DNA of 64,000 nucleotides from NCBI RefSeq assembly GCF_029892515.1, contig NZ_JARXVF010000012.1, positions 1 to 64,000 on the forward strand, read 5' to 3'. The stretch is from Pseudaminobacter soli (ex Li et al. 2025) (GTDB lineage: Bacteria; Pseudomonadota; Alphaproteobacteria; Rhizobiales; Rhizobiaceae). A program made the translations under genes and the position numbers. Positions 18,343 through 27,523 of the stretch are shown piece by piece; the stretch's first letter is position 1, and each line of letters begins with the position of its first letter. The notes under the pieces are model-generated. The model did not search any database. It was not told where the DNA came from and worked only from the letters and a program-made list of their open reading frames with translations.

Positions 18343-19332
18343 TCAGGCGGCCTTCTTGAAGCGGTCGCGGTCATGCGACGCCGAATAGTTCAGCTGGGGG
18401 CCGACCGGCACGATGCGCGTCGGATTGATGGTGACGTGGCTGCCGTAATAGTGCGACTTGATGTGCAGCATGTTCACCGTGCCTGCAACGCCCGGTATCT
18501 GGTAGAGCTCGCGCAGATAGTTCGACAGGTTCGGGTAGTCGGCAATCCGCCTGAGGTTGCACTTGAAGTGCCCCACATAGACGGGGTCGAAGCGCACCAG
18601 CGTCGTGAACAGGCGCCAGTCGGCCTCCGTCAGCCTGTCGCCCACCAGATAGCGCTGCCGCGACAGGCGGTCCTCCAGCGTATCGAGCGCACCGAAAAGC
18701 TCCTTGAAAGCCTCCTCATAGGCCGCCTGCGTGGTGGCGAAACCGGCGCGGTAAACGCCGTTGTTGATCGACGGATAGACCATCTCGTTGACCGCATCGA
18801 TTTCCTGCCGCAACCCCTCGGGATAGAAATCCAACGATGCGTCGCCCCATTCGTCGAAGGCCGAATTCAGCATGCGGATGATTTCGGACGATTCGTTGGA
18901 AACGATCGTCTGCTCCTTCTTGTCCCACAGCACCGGCACCGTCACACGGCCGGAATAGTGCGGATCGGCCTTGGTGTAGATCTGGTGGAGATAGTCGCGG
19001 CCGTAGAGCGTATCGCCCGTGGCGCCGTCCTCCTGGAGGAAGGTCCAGCCGTTCTCGCCCATGTAGTGGTGCACGACAGACACCGAGATTATGCCTTCGA
19101 GCTTCTTCAAGGCCCGGAAGATCAAGGTGCGGTGCGCCCAGGGACATGCCCAGGAAACATAGAGATGATAGCGCCCCGGCTCGGCCCTGAAGCCGCGCGT
19201 CTTGCCCGGCGCCGGCGTGCCGTCGGGGCTGACCCAGTCGCGCCACTGCGACTGCGAGCGAACGAAACGGCCACCCGTATCCTTTGTGTCGTACCAGCGA
19301 TCCACCCACTTACCGTCGACCAGCAATCCCAT
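18343..19332 (-). CDS. yqjG: Glutathionyl-hydroquinone reductase (YqjG/ECM4 family)
   Basis: The 329-aa Xi-class glutathione transferase has the family active site CPWAH with nucleophile Cys63 and the C-terminal helical GST domain (YLVGDRLTEADWRLFTTLVR, DPVYVGHFKCN). The enzyme reduces glutathionyl-hydroquinones to hydroquinones using glutathione, protecting against quinone stress. Length and the N-terminal GRFVRSQSQWRDWV are normal. It ends against the NUDIX gene with no gap. Confidence 0.95.
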   Translation of the reverse strand: MGLLVDGKWVDRWYDTKDTGGRFVRSQSQWRDWVSPDGTPAPGKTRGFRAEPGRYHLYVSWACPWAHRTLIFRALKKLEGIISVSVVHHYMGENGWTFLQEDGATGDTLYGRDYLHQIYTKADPHYSGRVTVPVLWDKKEQTIVSNESSEIIRMLNSAFDEWGDASLDFYPEGLRQEIDAVNEMVYPSINNGVYRAGFATTQAAYEEAFKELFGALDTLEDRLSRQRYLVGDRLTEADWRLFTTLVRFDPVYVGHFKCNLRRIADYPNLSNYLRELYQIPGVAGTVNMLHIKSHYYGSHVTINPTRIVPVGPQLNYSASHDRDRFKKAA

Positions 19333-19602
19333 GGCAGGCTCCTTCGTGTTTCACCTTATTTAGGCGTGGAGAGGCGCAAGCGGAAACCCCAAAGGGCTGA
19401 ACACTTCGTCAATCTGCCGTCACCAGCGAAATGCATGATGGACGCCGCACCAAAACGATGCTAGCGGGGTGATCAATGGCAACTGTCTTTGCACATATCC
19501 GGTTCGACCGACGACGAATCAGCGACCGCGCCTAAGCTGCGCGGACCGCCACCGTTGCGCCATGCGCAGCGGTTAGTCTTTCTCGACCGGAATACAAAGA
19601 CG

Positions 19603-20160
19603 ATGACCCTTGCCGTGACCTATCTGCCGGAAATGCCGGCGCATGACTCCGAAATCGAGCTGATCAACGAAGAGGCCTTCGGCCCCGGACGGTTCACGCG
19701 TGCGGCCTACAAGATCCGCGAAGGCGGACCGCATGATCGCAAGCTTTCCTTCGTCGCCACGCATGACGGCATCGTCATCGCCTCGGTGCGGATGACCTGG
19801 ATCGCCGCCGGCCAGGGTCGCGCCTTGCTGCTCGGGCCGCTGGCCGTTCGCCCCGCCTTCAAGAACCTCGGCATCGGCCGCAAGCTGGTAGCAATGGCCA
19901 TCGATGCGTCCCGGCAGGCAGGCGCCGCTTCCGTGGTTCTGGTGGGCGACGAGCCCTATTACGGCCCCCTTGGCTTCAAGAAGATTCCGCATGGCCAGAT
20001 CACCATGCCCCGTCCGGTCGACCCCAACCGCCTGCTCGCCGTTGAACTGAAGGCCGGCGGCGTGGCCTCGCTTACCGGCGATGTCCACCACGCCTACCAG
20101 GTGGACGGCAAGCTCAGCCAAGAGCCAGGTTGCGAACCCGCGCAAGCATCCGTAGCATGA
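19603..20160 (+). CDS. GNAT N-acetyltransferase (YhbS-like)
   Basis: The 185-aa protein carries the GNAT core with the acetyl-CoA loop VRPAFKNLGIGRKLV and the strand VVLVGDEPYYGPLGFKK typical of YhbS-like enzymes. The ATG at 19603 begins the conserved region; the frame stays open another 38 codons upstream without a better ribosome-binding site. The 270 nt between this gene and yqjG hold nothing recognisable. Confidence 0.85.
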   Translation: MTLAVTYLPEMPAHDSEIELINEEAFGPGRFTRAAYKIREGGPHDRKLSFVATHDGIVIASVRMTWIAAGQGRALLLGPLAVRPAFKNLGIGRKLVAMAIDASRQAGAASVVLVGDEPYYGPLGFKKIPHGQITMPRPVDPNRLLAVELKAGGVASLTGDVHHAYQVDGKLSQEPGCEPAQASVA

Positions 20161-20184
20161 CGTAAACAGCCCGGGAGAAGCGCC

Positions 20185-20946
20185 ATGAACCCCAAGGACC
20201 AGATCGCAATCGTTACTGGCGGCGGCTCGGGCCTGGGTGAGGCCACCGCGCGCGCGCTGGCCGCCCGCGGCGTCAAAGTCGGCGTTCTCGACATCGGCAT
20301 CGACCGCGCCCACAAGGTGGCGGACGATATCGGCGGCGTGGCCGTCAAATGCGACGTGGCGAGTGCCGAAGGCGCCGAAAGCGCGATCGCCGAGGTGGTC
20401 GAGAAGCTCGGAACGCCGCGCATCCTCGTCAATTGCGCAGGCATTGCCGTCGGCATGAAGACCATCGGCAAGGATGGACCCCACCCGCTCGACGTCTACC
20501 GCACGGTAATCGAGGTCAACCTCCTCGGCACCTTCAACATGATCCGCCTTGCGGCCGACCGCATGGCCAAGCTCGACCCGCTGGAAGGCGGAGAGCGTGG
20601 CGTCATCGTCAACACGGCTTCGGTTGCGGCTTTCGACGGACAGATCGGCCAGGCCGCCTATTCGGCTTCCAAGGGCGGCGTAGTGGGCATGACGCTTCCC
20701 ATCGCCCGCGACCTCGCCCGTTCCGGCATCCGCGTGATGACGATCGCACCCGGCATCTTCAAGACGCCGATGATGTCGGCCATGCCGCAGGAGGTGCAGG
20801 ATTCGCTCGGCGCTGCGGTGCCCTTCCCGCCGCGACTGGGCGAGCCCTCGGAATATGCCGCGCTGGCCCTGCATATCGTCGAGAACCAGATGCTGAACGG
20901 CGAGACAATCCGCCTCGACGGCGCGATCCGCATGGCGCCGAAATAG
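20185..20946 (+). CDS. SDR oxidoreductase, 3-hydroxyacyl-CoA dehydrogenase type II-like
   Basis: The 253-aa short-chain dehydrogenase has the NAD-binding TGGGSGLG (residues 11-18), NCAG, and catalytic Ser146, Tyr159 and Lys163 (YSASK). The [20 protein letters not shown] and [15 protein letters not shown] segments match HSD17B10-type 3-hydroxyacyl-CoA dehydrogenases used in beta-oxidation of branched or short acyl-CoAs. It is followed after 10 nt by a family III CoA-transferase/racemase gene, so the pair probably degrades branched acyl-CoAs together. Confidence 0.9.
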   Translation: MNPKDQIAIVTGGGSGLGEATARALAARGVKVGVLDIGIDRAHKVADDIGGVAVKCDVASAEGAESAIAEVVEKLGTPRILVNCAGIAVGMKTIGKDGPHPLDVYRTVIEVNLLGTFNMIRLAADRMAKLDPLEGGERGVIVNTASVAAFDGQIGQAAYSASKGGVVGMTLPIARDLARSGIRVMTIAPGIFKTPMMSAMPQEVQDSLGAAVPFPPRLGEPSEYAALALHIVENQMLNGETIRLDGAIRMAPK

Positions 20947-20956
20947 GCTTCGCGCC

Positions 20957-22132
20957 ATGACTATCGCACCGGCCGGCAACCCCGGAAAGGGTCCGCTCGT
21001 CGGGCTGACGGTCGTGGAAATGGCCGGCCTTGGGCCGGTGCCGCTTGCGGGCCTCATGCTGGCCGAGATGGGCGCGCGGGTCGTCCGGATCGAACGGCCG
21101 AGCAACGACCGCGTCTTCATGCGCGTATCACCGCAATATGATCTCGACCGCCATGGTCGCGAAATCCTCACCATCGATTTGAAACGCCCCGAAGGGGCCG
21201 AACTCGTGCTGCGCCTGCTCGATCGGGCGGACGTGCTGATTGAAGGTTTTCGCCCCGGCGTCATGGAACGCCTTGGCCTCGGGCCTGATGTCGCCTGCTC
21301 GGGCAATCCCGCCCTGATCTACGGCCGCCTGACCGGCTACGGCCAGACGGGGCCGCTTGCAGAGCGCGCGGGGCACGACCTGACCTATCTGGCCTATACC
21401 GGCGCCCTCAACGCCATCGGCCACAAGGGCGACCGGCCGGTGCCGCCGCTCAATCTCGTTGCCGACTATGGCGGCGGCACGATGATGCTGATGACCGGCC
21501 TGCTCGCCGCGCTGTTCGAGCGCTCTCGCTCGGGTAAGGGGCAAGTGATCGACGCCTCGATGGTCGAAGGCGCCTCGATGCTGGCCGCCCCCTATTTCAG
21601 CTTCCTGGCGGATGGAACGTGGAACGAGCAGCGCGGCGACAATCTGCTCGATTCGGGCACGCCGTTCTACGACACCTACGAGACCGCCGATGGCAGGTAC
21701 ATCGTGGTCGCATGCCTCGAGCCCCGCTTCTTCGCCGAGCTCGCGCGCCTGCTGCCGCTCGACGCACGCTTCGCAGCGGCGCAGTATGACCGCAGCACCT
21801 GGGACGACATGCGGGCAGCGATAGCTGAACGGGTGCGTCAGAAGAGCCGGGATGAGTGGACCGCCCTCTTTGAAGGCACGGAGGCCTGCGTCGCGCCGGT
21901 CCTGTCCTTCAGTGAGGCTGCGGCGCATCCGCACAACCGGGAGAGGCAAAGCCACGTCAACGCAGGCGGCTTTACCCGCCCTCGCCCGGCGCCGCGTTTT
22001 TCGCGGACCGAGTCTGCGCTCGTGGGCGTACCGTCTGCAGTAGCCTGCGACCCGGCGTCTATCCTGGCCCGCTTCGGTTTCTCGGAGGCCGAGGCGGAAG
22101 CCCTTGCAAAGGACGGAATAGTCGGGCGATAA
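20957..22132 (+). CDS. CoA-transferase family III / alpha-methylacyl-CoA racemase-like
   Basis: The 391-aa protein has the CaiB/BaiF interlocked-dimer fold motifs LVGLTVVEMAGLGPVPLAG, GARVVRIERP, GRLTGYGQTGPLAERAGHD and the later YGGGTMMLMTGLLAALFERS. The GHDLTYLA segment carries the catalytic Asp used both by CoA-transferases and by 2-methylacyl-CoA racemase. The N-terminal sequence and its pairing with an SDR dehydrogenase favour the racemase, which lets 2R-methylacyl-CoA enter beta-oxidation. Translation is probably coupled to the SDR gene. Confidence 0.88.
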   Translation: MTIAPAGNPGKGPLVGLTVVEMAGLGPVPLAGLMLAEMGARVVRIERPSNDRVFMRVSPQYDLDRHGREILTIDLKRPEGAELVLRLLDRADVLIEGFRPGVMERLGLGPDVACSGNPALIYGRLTGYGQTGPLAERAGHDLTYLAYTGALNAIGHKGDRPVPPLNLVADYGGGTMMLMTGLLAALFERSRSGKGQVIDASMVEGASMLAAPYFSFLADGTWNEQRGDNLLDSGTPFYDTYETADGRYIVVACLEPRFFAELARLLPLDARFAAAQYDRSTWDDMRAAIAERVRQKSRDEWTALFEGTEACVAPVLSFSEAAAHPHNRERQSHVNAGGFTRPRPAPRFSRTESALVGVPSAVACDPASILARFGFSEAEAEALAKDGIVGR

Positions 22133-22169
22133 GCTGACAATCTTAATCATGATTTTGTGAGGCCGCGTC

Positions 22170-22937
22170 GTGGAAAAGGTTGAAAAGAAGAAGGACGGCG
22201 TCCTGGAGACCACGCAGGATGCAATCACGCTCGGCAAGACGCTGCTGCGCACCGCGCGCTATGCCGCGATAGCCGTTCTCGAGCCGCAGACCGGCGCGCC
22301 GCTGGCAAGCCGGGTCGGCACGGCCACCGATATCGACGGCACCCCGCTGATCCTGATTTCCATGTTGGCGGCTCACACGCCGGCACTGCTTGCCGATCCG
22401 CGCTGCTCGCTACTTCTGGGTGATCCAGGTAAGGGCGATCCGTTGGCACACCCCCGCCTCTCCCTCGCTTGCCGAGCGGCAAAACTTGAACGCGACACGC
22501 CCGAGCACGCGCGCGCCCAGCGCCGCTATCTCAACCGCAATCCGAAGGCCCAGCTCTATGTCGGCCTGGGCGATTTCTCCTTCTTCCGCCTCGAAATTCA
22601 GGGCGCCAGCCTGAACGGCGGCTTCGGCCGCGCCTACAATCTGACCCGCAACGACCTGATTTCGGAGGGTCCGGCGTTGGAAGCGTTGGCAGAGAGCGAG
22701 CAGTCGGCGCTTGACCACATGAACGCCGATCACCGCGACGCCATTGCCGTCTACGCACATCACTTTGCCAAGGCCGAAGGCAACGACTGGACCCTGACCG
22801 GCCTCGACCTCGAAGGCATGGATCTCGCCTCTGGCGACACAATCAGGCGTATATTTTTCCCGCGCAAGTTGACGGATGCCGGGGAATTTAGAAAAATACT
22901 AATAGAAATGGCCAGAATCGGAAAAACAGCGGAATAG
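22170..22937 (+). CDS. HugZ-like heme-utilisation / pyridoxamine-phosphate-oxidase-fold protein
   Basis: The 255-aa protein joins a split-barrel flavin- or heme-binding domain (residues about 20-165; GAPLASRVGTATDIDGTPLI) to a C-terminal DUF2470 domain (SALDHMNADHRDAIAVYAHH). This two-domain layout is that of HugZ heme oxygenases and related proteins. Whether it binds heme is unknown, and no heme transporter genes are adjacent. The start is GTG at 22170 with TGAGG upstream. Confidence 0.82.
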   Translation: MEKVEKKKDGVLETTQDAITLGKTLLRTARYAAIAVLEPQTGAPLASRVGTATDIDGTPLILISMLAAHTPALLADPRCSLLLGDPGKGDPLAHPRLSLACRAAKLERDTPEHARAQRRYLNRNPKAQLYVGLGDFSFFRLEIQGASLNGGFGRAYNLTRNDLISEGPALEALAESEQSALDHMNADHRDAIAVYAHHFAKAEGNDWTLTGLDLEGMDLASGDTIRRIFFPRKLTDAGEFRKILIEMARIGKTAE

Positions 22938-23110
22938 GCCCAGGCCAAGCTCCGCTGGTTTCCCCTGGTGCAGGATGCGGGCGTTAACGGGGATGCTCCG
23001 GCTGAGTCCGAGCTGAACGCAAGCTTCCTGCGCGTGCCATGTGGGTGCAGGCGGACCGCACGACGTTATTTGCCCCCATAACGTCTGCGGAGCGAATTTG
23101 TAGGGGACCA

Positions 23111-23407
23111 ATGGTTTCGCGGCCAATCATTCGGAATGCCAACGCAGCAGCAACATTGCTGTCTCTGTTGGGCAATGAAAAGCGGCTGGTCATAGTCAGC
23201 CATCTGCTGGAAGGTGAGATGTCGGTCGGCGCTATTGCCGAGAAGGTGGATCTCAGCCAATCGGCACTGTCGCAGCATCTGGCAAAGCTGCGCAGCGTCG
23301 ATCTTGTCGAGACGCGTCGTGATCGGCAGATGATCTACTATTCCTGCAACTCCGACGCAGTGCGGCAGCTGCTCGGCACGCTGGATGGTATCTTCACGGC
23401 TGCTTGA
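23111..23407 (+). CDS. ArsR/SmtB-family transcriptional regulator
   Basis: The 98-aa winged-helix repressor has the ArsR fold (LLGNEKRLVIVSHLLEGEMS, then helix-turn-helix DLSQSALSQHLAKLR, wing TRRDRQMIYYSC). The usual ELCVC metal motif in the recognition helix is absent, and only one Cys remains, so it may sense something other than metal or bind a ligand elsewhere. It resembles NolR-type rhizobial regulators in length. ATG at 23111 follows AGGGG. Its targets are unknown; no divergent gene is adjacent. Confidence 0.88.
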   Translation: MVSRPIIRNANAAATLLSLLGNEKRLVIVSHLLEGEMSVGAIAEKVDLSQSALSQHLAKLRSVDLVETRRDRQMIYYSCNSDAVRQLLGTLDGIFTAA

Positions 23408-23570
23408 CGCCAGCCGCCGGCTACAAGCTGATCTGATGTGATGGTACCGAACGTGACCGTCAGCGATGTGTCGGCAGTTCCGATGGATGACGACCTGCTG
23501 CGGTCTTGACCGCGGCACAGGCTCCGTCCTTTAACGGAGTCTGACGATCACCGATTTCAGGCGCCTTGCA

Positions 23571-24383
23571 GTGCAACCCATTCGCATCGACGATGCGGCC
23601 GACCCGCGCGTCGCCGCCTATATGGATATCCGCGAACGCGACCTCGCGGGGCGGCAGGGGCGCTTCGTCGCCGAGGGCAAGGTAGTTCTCAACGTGCTGT
23701 TTTCGGCGCGGCGCTTCGAGGTCGAATCCGTGCTGCTGCTTGAAAACCGCCTTGCCGGCATGGCTGATACGCTCAGCCTCGCCCCGGCAGGCGTCCCGGT
23801 CTATGTCACTTCGGGTGAGGCGCTGGATCGGATTTCCGGTTTCCACATGCACCGCGGCGTGCTGGCGATTGGTCGCAAGCGTCCCGCCGAGGACGTCGAG
23901 ACTTTGCTAGCCGCCCTCCCCCAGCACGCACTGGTGGTTGTGCTGGTCGGCATCTCCAACCACGACAATATGGGTTCGATCTTCCGCAATGCTGCAGCCT
24001 TCGGCGCCGATGCCGTGCTGCTGGACGAAACCTGCTGCGACCCGCTCTATCGCAAGGCGATCCGCGTTTCGGTGGGCGCGGCGCTGAAAGTGCCATTCGT
24101 GACCGCCGGCGGGGCGGCCGGACTAGTCGAGACGCTTGCGGCGCATGGCTTCGACCAGATCGCCTTGTCGCCCGGAGGCGCCATGGACTGTCGCGACATG
24201 GCGCGGCCGGAACGGCTGGCCCTCTATTTCGGAACGGAAGGTGATGGCCTGCCCGACGCATTGCTCGGCCGGTTGAAGACGGTGCGAATTGCGATGGCCG
24301 AAGGTTTTGACAGCCTGAATGTCGCCGCGGCTTCGGCGATCACCCTGCACCACTTTTCCAATCGGATTTCCTCAGTCGGTTGA
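23571..24383 (+). CDS. SpoU/TrmH-family RNA 2'-O-methyltransferase
   Basis: The 270-aa protein has an N-terminal L30e-like RNA-binding domain and the C-terminal SPOUT knot with its three motifs: NHDNMGSIFRNA, LYFGTEGDGLP and IAMAEGFDSLNVAAASAI. It methylates the ribose of a tRNA or rRNA nucleotide; the target is not readable. It starts with GTG at 23571 and overlaps the convergent downstream gene by 12 nt. Confidence 0.92.
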   Translation: MQPIRIDDAADPRVAAYMDIRERDLAGRQGRFVAEGKVVLNVLFSARRFEVESVLLLENRLAGMADTLSLAPAGVPVYVTSGEALDRISGFHMHRGVLAIGRKRPAEDVETLLAALPQHALVVVLVGISNHDNMGSIFRNAAAFGADAVLLDETCCDPLYRKAIRVSVGAALKVPFVTAGGAAGLVETLAAHGFDQIALSPGGAMDCRDMARPERLALYFGTEGDGLPDALLGRLKTVRIAMAEGFDSLNVAAASAITLHHFSNRISSVG

Positions 24384-25517
24384 GGAAGCCTTCTGCAAGG
24401 CCCGTATCCTGTCGGCCAGGCTGAGGGCCTTGCCGGCGTGCTCGCCATCGACGCCCATTTCGGCCAGCACCTTGTGGATCGGCGAGTTCGGGCCGTCGAG
24501 CATGGCCGCAAGGTTCACCACTTCGGCCGCCAATTCGTTCATCTGTTCGCGCAGCTGCGCATCACCGCCATTTGCGGCGGGGCCTCCTGCGGCGGCCTTT
24601 TCCTTGAGGCGTTTGTTTTCGCGGGCAAGCGCGGTCAACCGCTCTTCAAGCCGCTCGCGATCGGCCGAGAGCTTTGCCAGCGCCTCGTCGATACTGGCCT
24701 GTGCCGCAACGACCTTGGGCGCCGAGGTGATCGGTCCAGACCTTTCCGCCTGGGCCACAGGTGCCCCGCGCAACCGCTCGATCTCCGCGTTCCGGCGCTC
24801 GATAAGATCTTCGCGGTCGGCCAACTTCGAGGTGGCCTGCGCAAGCTTCCGTTCGGCCTCGTTTGCCCGCTTCCGCTCGGCCTTGGTCTCGTCCCGGACG
24901 GCTCTTGCCTCCAGCGACAGGGCCTGGGCGCGCGCATCGGCGTCCTTGCGCTTCGATTTCAATTGGGTCACCTCATTGGCGAGCTTTTCGAGCTCGCTTT
25001 CGCGCGCCACCAGTTCGATCTGCCGGCTGCTGGCAGAGAAGCTGGCCTCGTCATACATGGCGCCAAGCTTTTCCATTTCCTTGGCATGGACCGCCTTGGC
25101 GCCTTCGGTCTCTTCGAGGCGTTCGGAAACGCGCTGCAGCTCTTCCTCGCACCTGGCAAGGTCGGCGCTCAGCGTGCCGACCTGCGCTTCCAGCATCGCG
25201 ATCGTCTTGGCCTTGGCATCACCGTCGGCGCCGAGCGCCTTGATCTGCTCCAGCCCCCGGCTGATATCGATCAGCTGGGTCGTCGCCTTCTCGCGCAGCG
25301 CCGAAGCGTTCACCTCCAGCTTTCGGATCGACATGGCCGCCTCGGCGCGGATCCGGTCCTTGTCTGCTTCGATCTCGGCCCGCGTGAGTGGCATCGATGC
25401 CTCGACCCGCCGCCGCGCCAGATTGGCTGCCCGCCGCAAGACGGCAGGCGCGACCAGCAGCGCGATGAAGCCTGCAACGAGAAAGCCGAGGGCAAAGAAC
25501 AGGATGGACTGGATCAC
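24372..25517 (-). CDS. Membrane-anchored long coiled-coil protein, function unknown
   Basis: The 381-aa protein has one N-terminal transmembrane helix (MIQSILFFALGFLVAGFIAL), then about 300 residues of charged heptad-like helix rich in Glu, Lys, Ala and Arg. It ends in a short globular tail (NELAAEVVNLAAMLDGPNSP). Such proteins are common in rhizobial genomes and may act as envelope scaffolds, but none is characterised to my knowledge. It is convergent with the SpoU gene. Confidence 0.75.
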   Translation of the reverse strand: MIQSILFFALGFLVAGFIALLVAPAVLRRAANLARRRVEASMPLTRAEIEADKDRIRAEAAMSIRKLEVNASALREKATTQLIDISRGLEQIKALGADGDAKAKTIAMLEAQVGTLSADLARCEEELQRVSERLEETEGAKAVHAKEMEKLGAMYDEASFSASSRQIELVARESELEKLANEVTQLKSKRKDADARAQALSLEARAVRDETKAERKRANEAERKLAQATSKLADREDLIERRNAEIERLRGAPVAQAERSGPITSAPKVVAAQASIDEALAKLSADRERLEERLTALARENKRLKEKAAAGGPAANGGDAQLREQMNELAAEVVNLAAMLDGPNSPIHKVLAEMGVDGEHAGKALSLADRIRALQKASSTD

Positions 25518-25703
25518 GTCACACTATCCGTTGCGGGATCGGCCCGCCTACCCGCTCTTCTCTGCCACAGCCCCGCAAGCGGGACAATGTTCGATGCCAG
25601 ACGCAGTAAACGAGAGCGGGTGCGGCGGCCGATATAACGGCCCAGAACGCCGCACCCCGTGTGCTAGTTCCGAAACAACGATTGAGGCCGCCGCCGGCCG
25701 ACC

Positions 25704-26285
25704 TCAGAACGGGTTCCAGGTCGGTTGCTGCGTGAGCTTCAGATAGCCGAGATTGACGCCCAACCGCGCGCCAACGCCCGTCCGCACCGGCACGAGCAAC
25801 ATATTGCCGTTTCTCATCACGTTGAAGCCGACGCCCGCGATCACATAGGCAGAACCCGAAACGCCGCCGAACCGGTCATAGAGATTGGACACGTCGTCCA
25901 GATTGTAGACCAGCATCATGGTGCGCGAGCCCTGGCCGCCGAAATCCCAGCCAAGCGACGGCCCCTGCCAGAAGACTTTGTGGTCGCCGGCGTTCTTCGT
26001 GTAGAGCGTGCCTTCGCCGTAGGTCAGGCCGCCGATCAGGGCGCCGGAGCCTTCCTCGCCGAGAATGTAGCCGTTCGGCAGCCCATAAGAGGAGAAGATC
26101 TTCTCTATCGCCGAGGCCAGCCCACCGGAGGTGGCGCCAAAGAAGCGATGGCCGGAATCGACAATCTCCTGTGCGGTATATTCCTGCGCCCGCAGCGCCG
26201 ATGATGAGAATGCCATGATGCTCGACACGGCAAACATCACTGCGATCATCCGGAAAAGGGTCCGGTCCAAAAGTCGGAAAAGCAT
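25704..26285 (-). CDS. DUF1134 exported protein
   Basis: The 193-aa protein has a signal peptide ending near ALRAQ and a mature domain rich in Gly (RFFGATSGGLASAIEKIF, GEGTLYTKNAGDHKVFWQGP, GWDFGGQGSRTMMLVYNL). This is the DUF1134 family of alphaproteobacteria, related in pattern to the Ysc84-like lipid-binding fold. Function unknown. ATG at 26285 follows GGAAG. The preceding 186 nt (25518-25703) hold no gene. Confidence 0.85.
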   Translation of the reverse strand: MLFRLLDRTLFRMIAVMFAVSSIMAFSSSALRAQEYTAQEIVDSGHRFFGATSGGLASAIEKIFSSYGLPNGYILGEEGSGALIGGLTYGEGTLYTKNAGDHKVFWQGPSLGWDFGGQGSRTMMLVYNLDDVSNLYDRFGGVSGSAYVIAGVGFNVMRNGNMLLVPVRTGVGARLGVNLGYLKLTQQPTWNPF

Positions 26286-26598
26286 ACTTCCAATTTCTCC
26301 GTCCGCGAGCACACCCGCCGACGCCTCTGCCCTTCGCGGCTCTTGTTCGGCCGCTTCTAAGGCGTTTCCTGCAAACTATGTCGTAATCCTTTTTCAACCA
26401 TTAAGCTCTCACATGAAGATGGCCGATCGAAGGCTGGCAGAGACCCTTGCCGCTGGTTTTTCGGGCTTGCGACCTGGTTGAGGGATGGTCGGGAAATACC
26501 GCCATCCCGGTTCAGGCTGTATCATGGCGGCGAAATGATTCGTCAGGACCGGGCGACAAACCGACCGGCCCGTTTTTTGATTTTGGGGACTAAATTCC
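26286..26598. promoter_or_regulatory. Leader region of chpT with two hairpins
   Basis: The divergent spacer between the DUF1134 gene and chpT is 313 nt. It holds a hairpin GGGATGG…CCATCCC (26482-26508). A second terminator-like stem, CGGGC (26550-26554) with GCCCG (26568-26572), is followed by six T, ending 20 nt before the chpT start. A short transcript or an attenuator is possible; no leader peptide was found. Confidence 0.5.
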
Positions 26599-27282
26599 AT
26601 GGCTGAAACTTTTGCCCTGTCAGCGCCCGACCTTGCCGCCCTTCTGTGCAGCCGGGTTTGCCACGACATCATCTCGCCCGTCGGCGCGATCAACAACGGC
26701 CTGGAATTGCTCGACGAAGGCGGCGCCGACGAAGACGCCATGAACCTGATCCGCACCAGCGCCCGCAATGCCTCGGCGAGGCTGCAATTCGCCCGCATCG
26801 CTTTCGGCGCGGCGGGTTCGGCCGGCATGCTGATCGACACCGGCGACGCCGAGGCGGTCGCCACCGCTTTCCTCAAGAATGAAAAGCCGGAACTCGTCTG
26901 GAACGGACGCCGTGCGCTGCTGCCCAAGAACAAGGTGAAGCTGCTGCTGAACATGGTTCTGGTGGCCAATGCCGCCATTCCGCGCGGCGGCAAGATCGAC
27001 GTGACGCTTGATGACGTTGACACCGAGCCCAAGTTCCTGATCCGGAGCAGCGGCCCGATGCTCCGCGTCCCGCCAAAGTTCCTCGAGCTCCACTCCGGGA
27101 ACAAGCCGGAGGAAGCCATCGACGCGCATGCCATCCAGCCTTACTACACGCTGCTTCTGGCGCGCGAGGCCGGCATGACCATCTCGATCCACGCAACGCC
27201 CGAGGAAATCACTTTCACTGCTGCAACGGCCAGCACCGAATCCGCTAGCACTGAATCCGCCGGCACCGAATCCGCCAACTGA
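26599..27282 (+). CDS. chpT: Histidine phosphotransferase ChpT
   Basis: The 227-aa protein has the DHp-like helix with phosphoacceptor His22 (LCSRVCHDIISPVGAINNGL) and a degenerate ATPase-like second domain that does not bind ATP in this family. ChpT relays phosphate from CckA to CtrA and CpdR, controlling the cell cycle and motility. Its location two genes before ctrA supports the call. The C-terminus carries an unusual Thr/Glu/Ser tail with three repeats of (S/A)(S/G)TESA, likely disordered. Confidence 0.93.
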   Translation: MAETFALSAPDLAALLCSRVCHDIISPVGAINNGLELLDEGGADEDAMNLIRTSARNASARLQFARIAFGAAGSAGMLIDTGDAEAVATAFLKNEKPELVWNGRRALLPKNKVKLLLNMVLVANAAIPRGGKIDVTLDDVDTEPKFLIRSSGPMLRVPPKFLELHSGNKPEEAIDAHAIQPYYTLLLAREAGMTISIHATPEEITFTAATASTESASTESAGTESAN

Positions 27283-27324
27283 TTCCTCGCTTCCAAGCCG
27301 GCTAAGACCGCGTCTGACAAGAAG

Positions 27325-27350
27325 AGCCCCTGTTTTTCAGGGGCTTTTTT
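27325..27350 (+). terminator. Terminator after chpT
   Basis: An 8-bp stem (AGCCCCTG / CAGGGGCT) with a TTTTT loop is followed by five or six T, 43 nt after the chpT stop. Confidence 0.92.
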
Positions 27351-27523
27351 ATGCGCTTGCTTTCGCCAGAACGGCCTGGTCGGCGTACGAGACGCCCCCA
27401 AACTCAGTATTTTACTGAAACTTTACCTAACCGGTTTCCCGGTTTTTTACGTCACCCGGCTAAAGTGCAGTCAATACCACCCGACACTCTCGGCTCAGGC
27501 AGGGAAGGCAAGGAGAACGGGAC

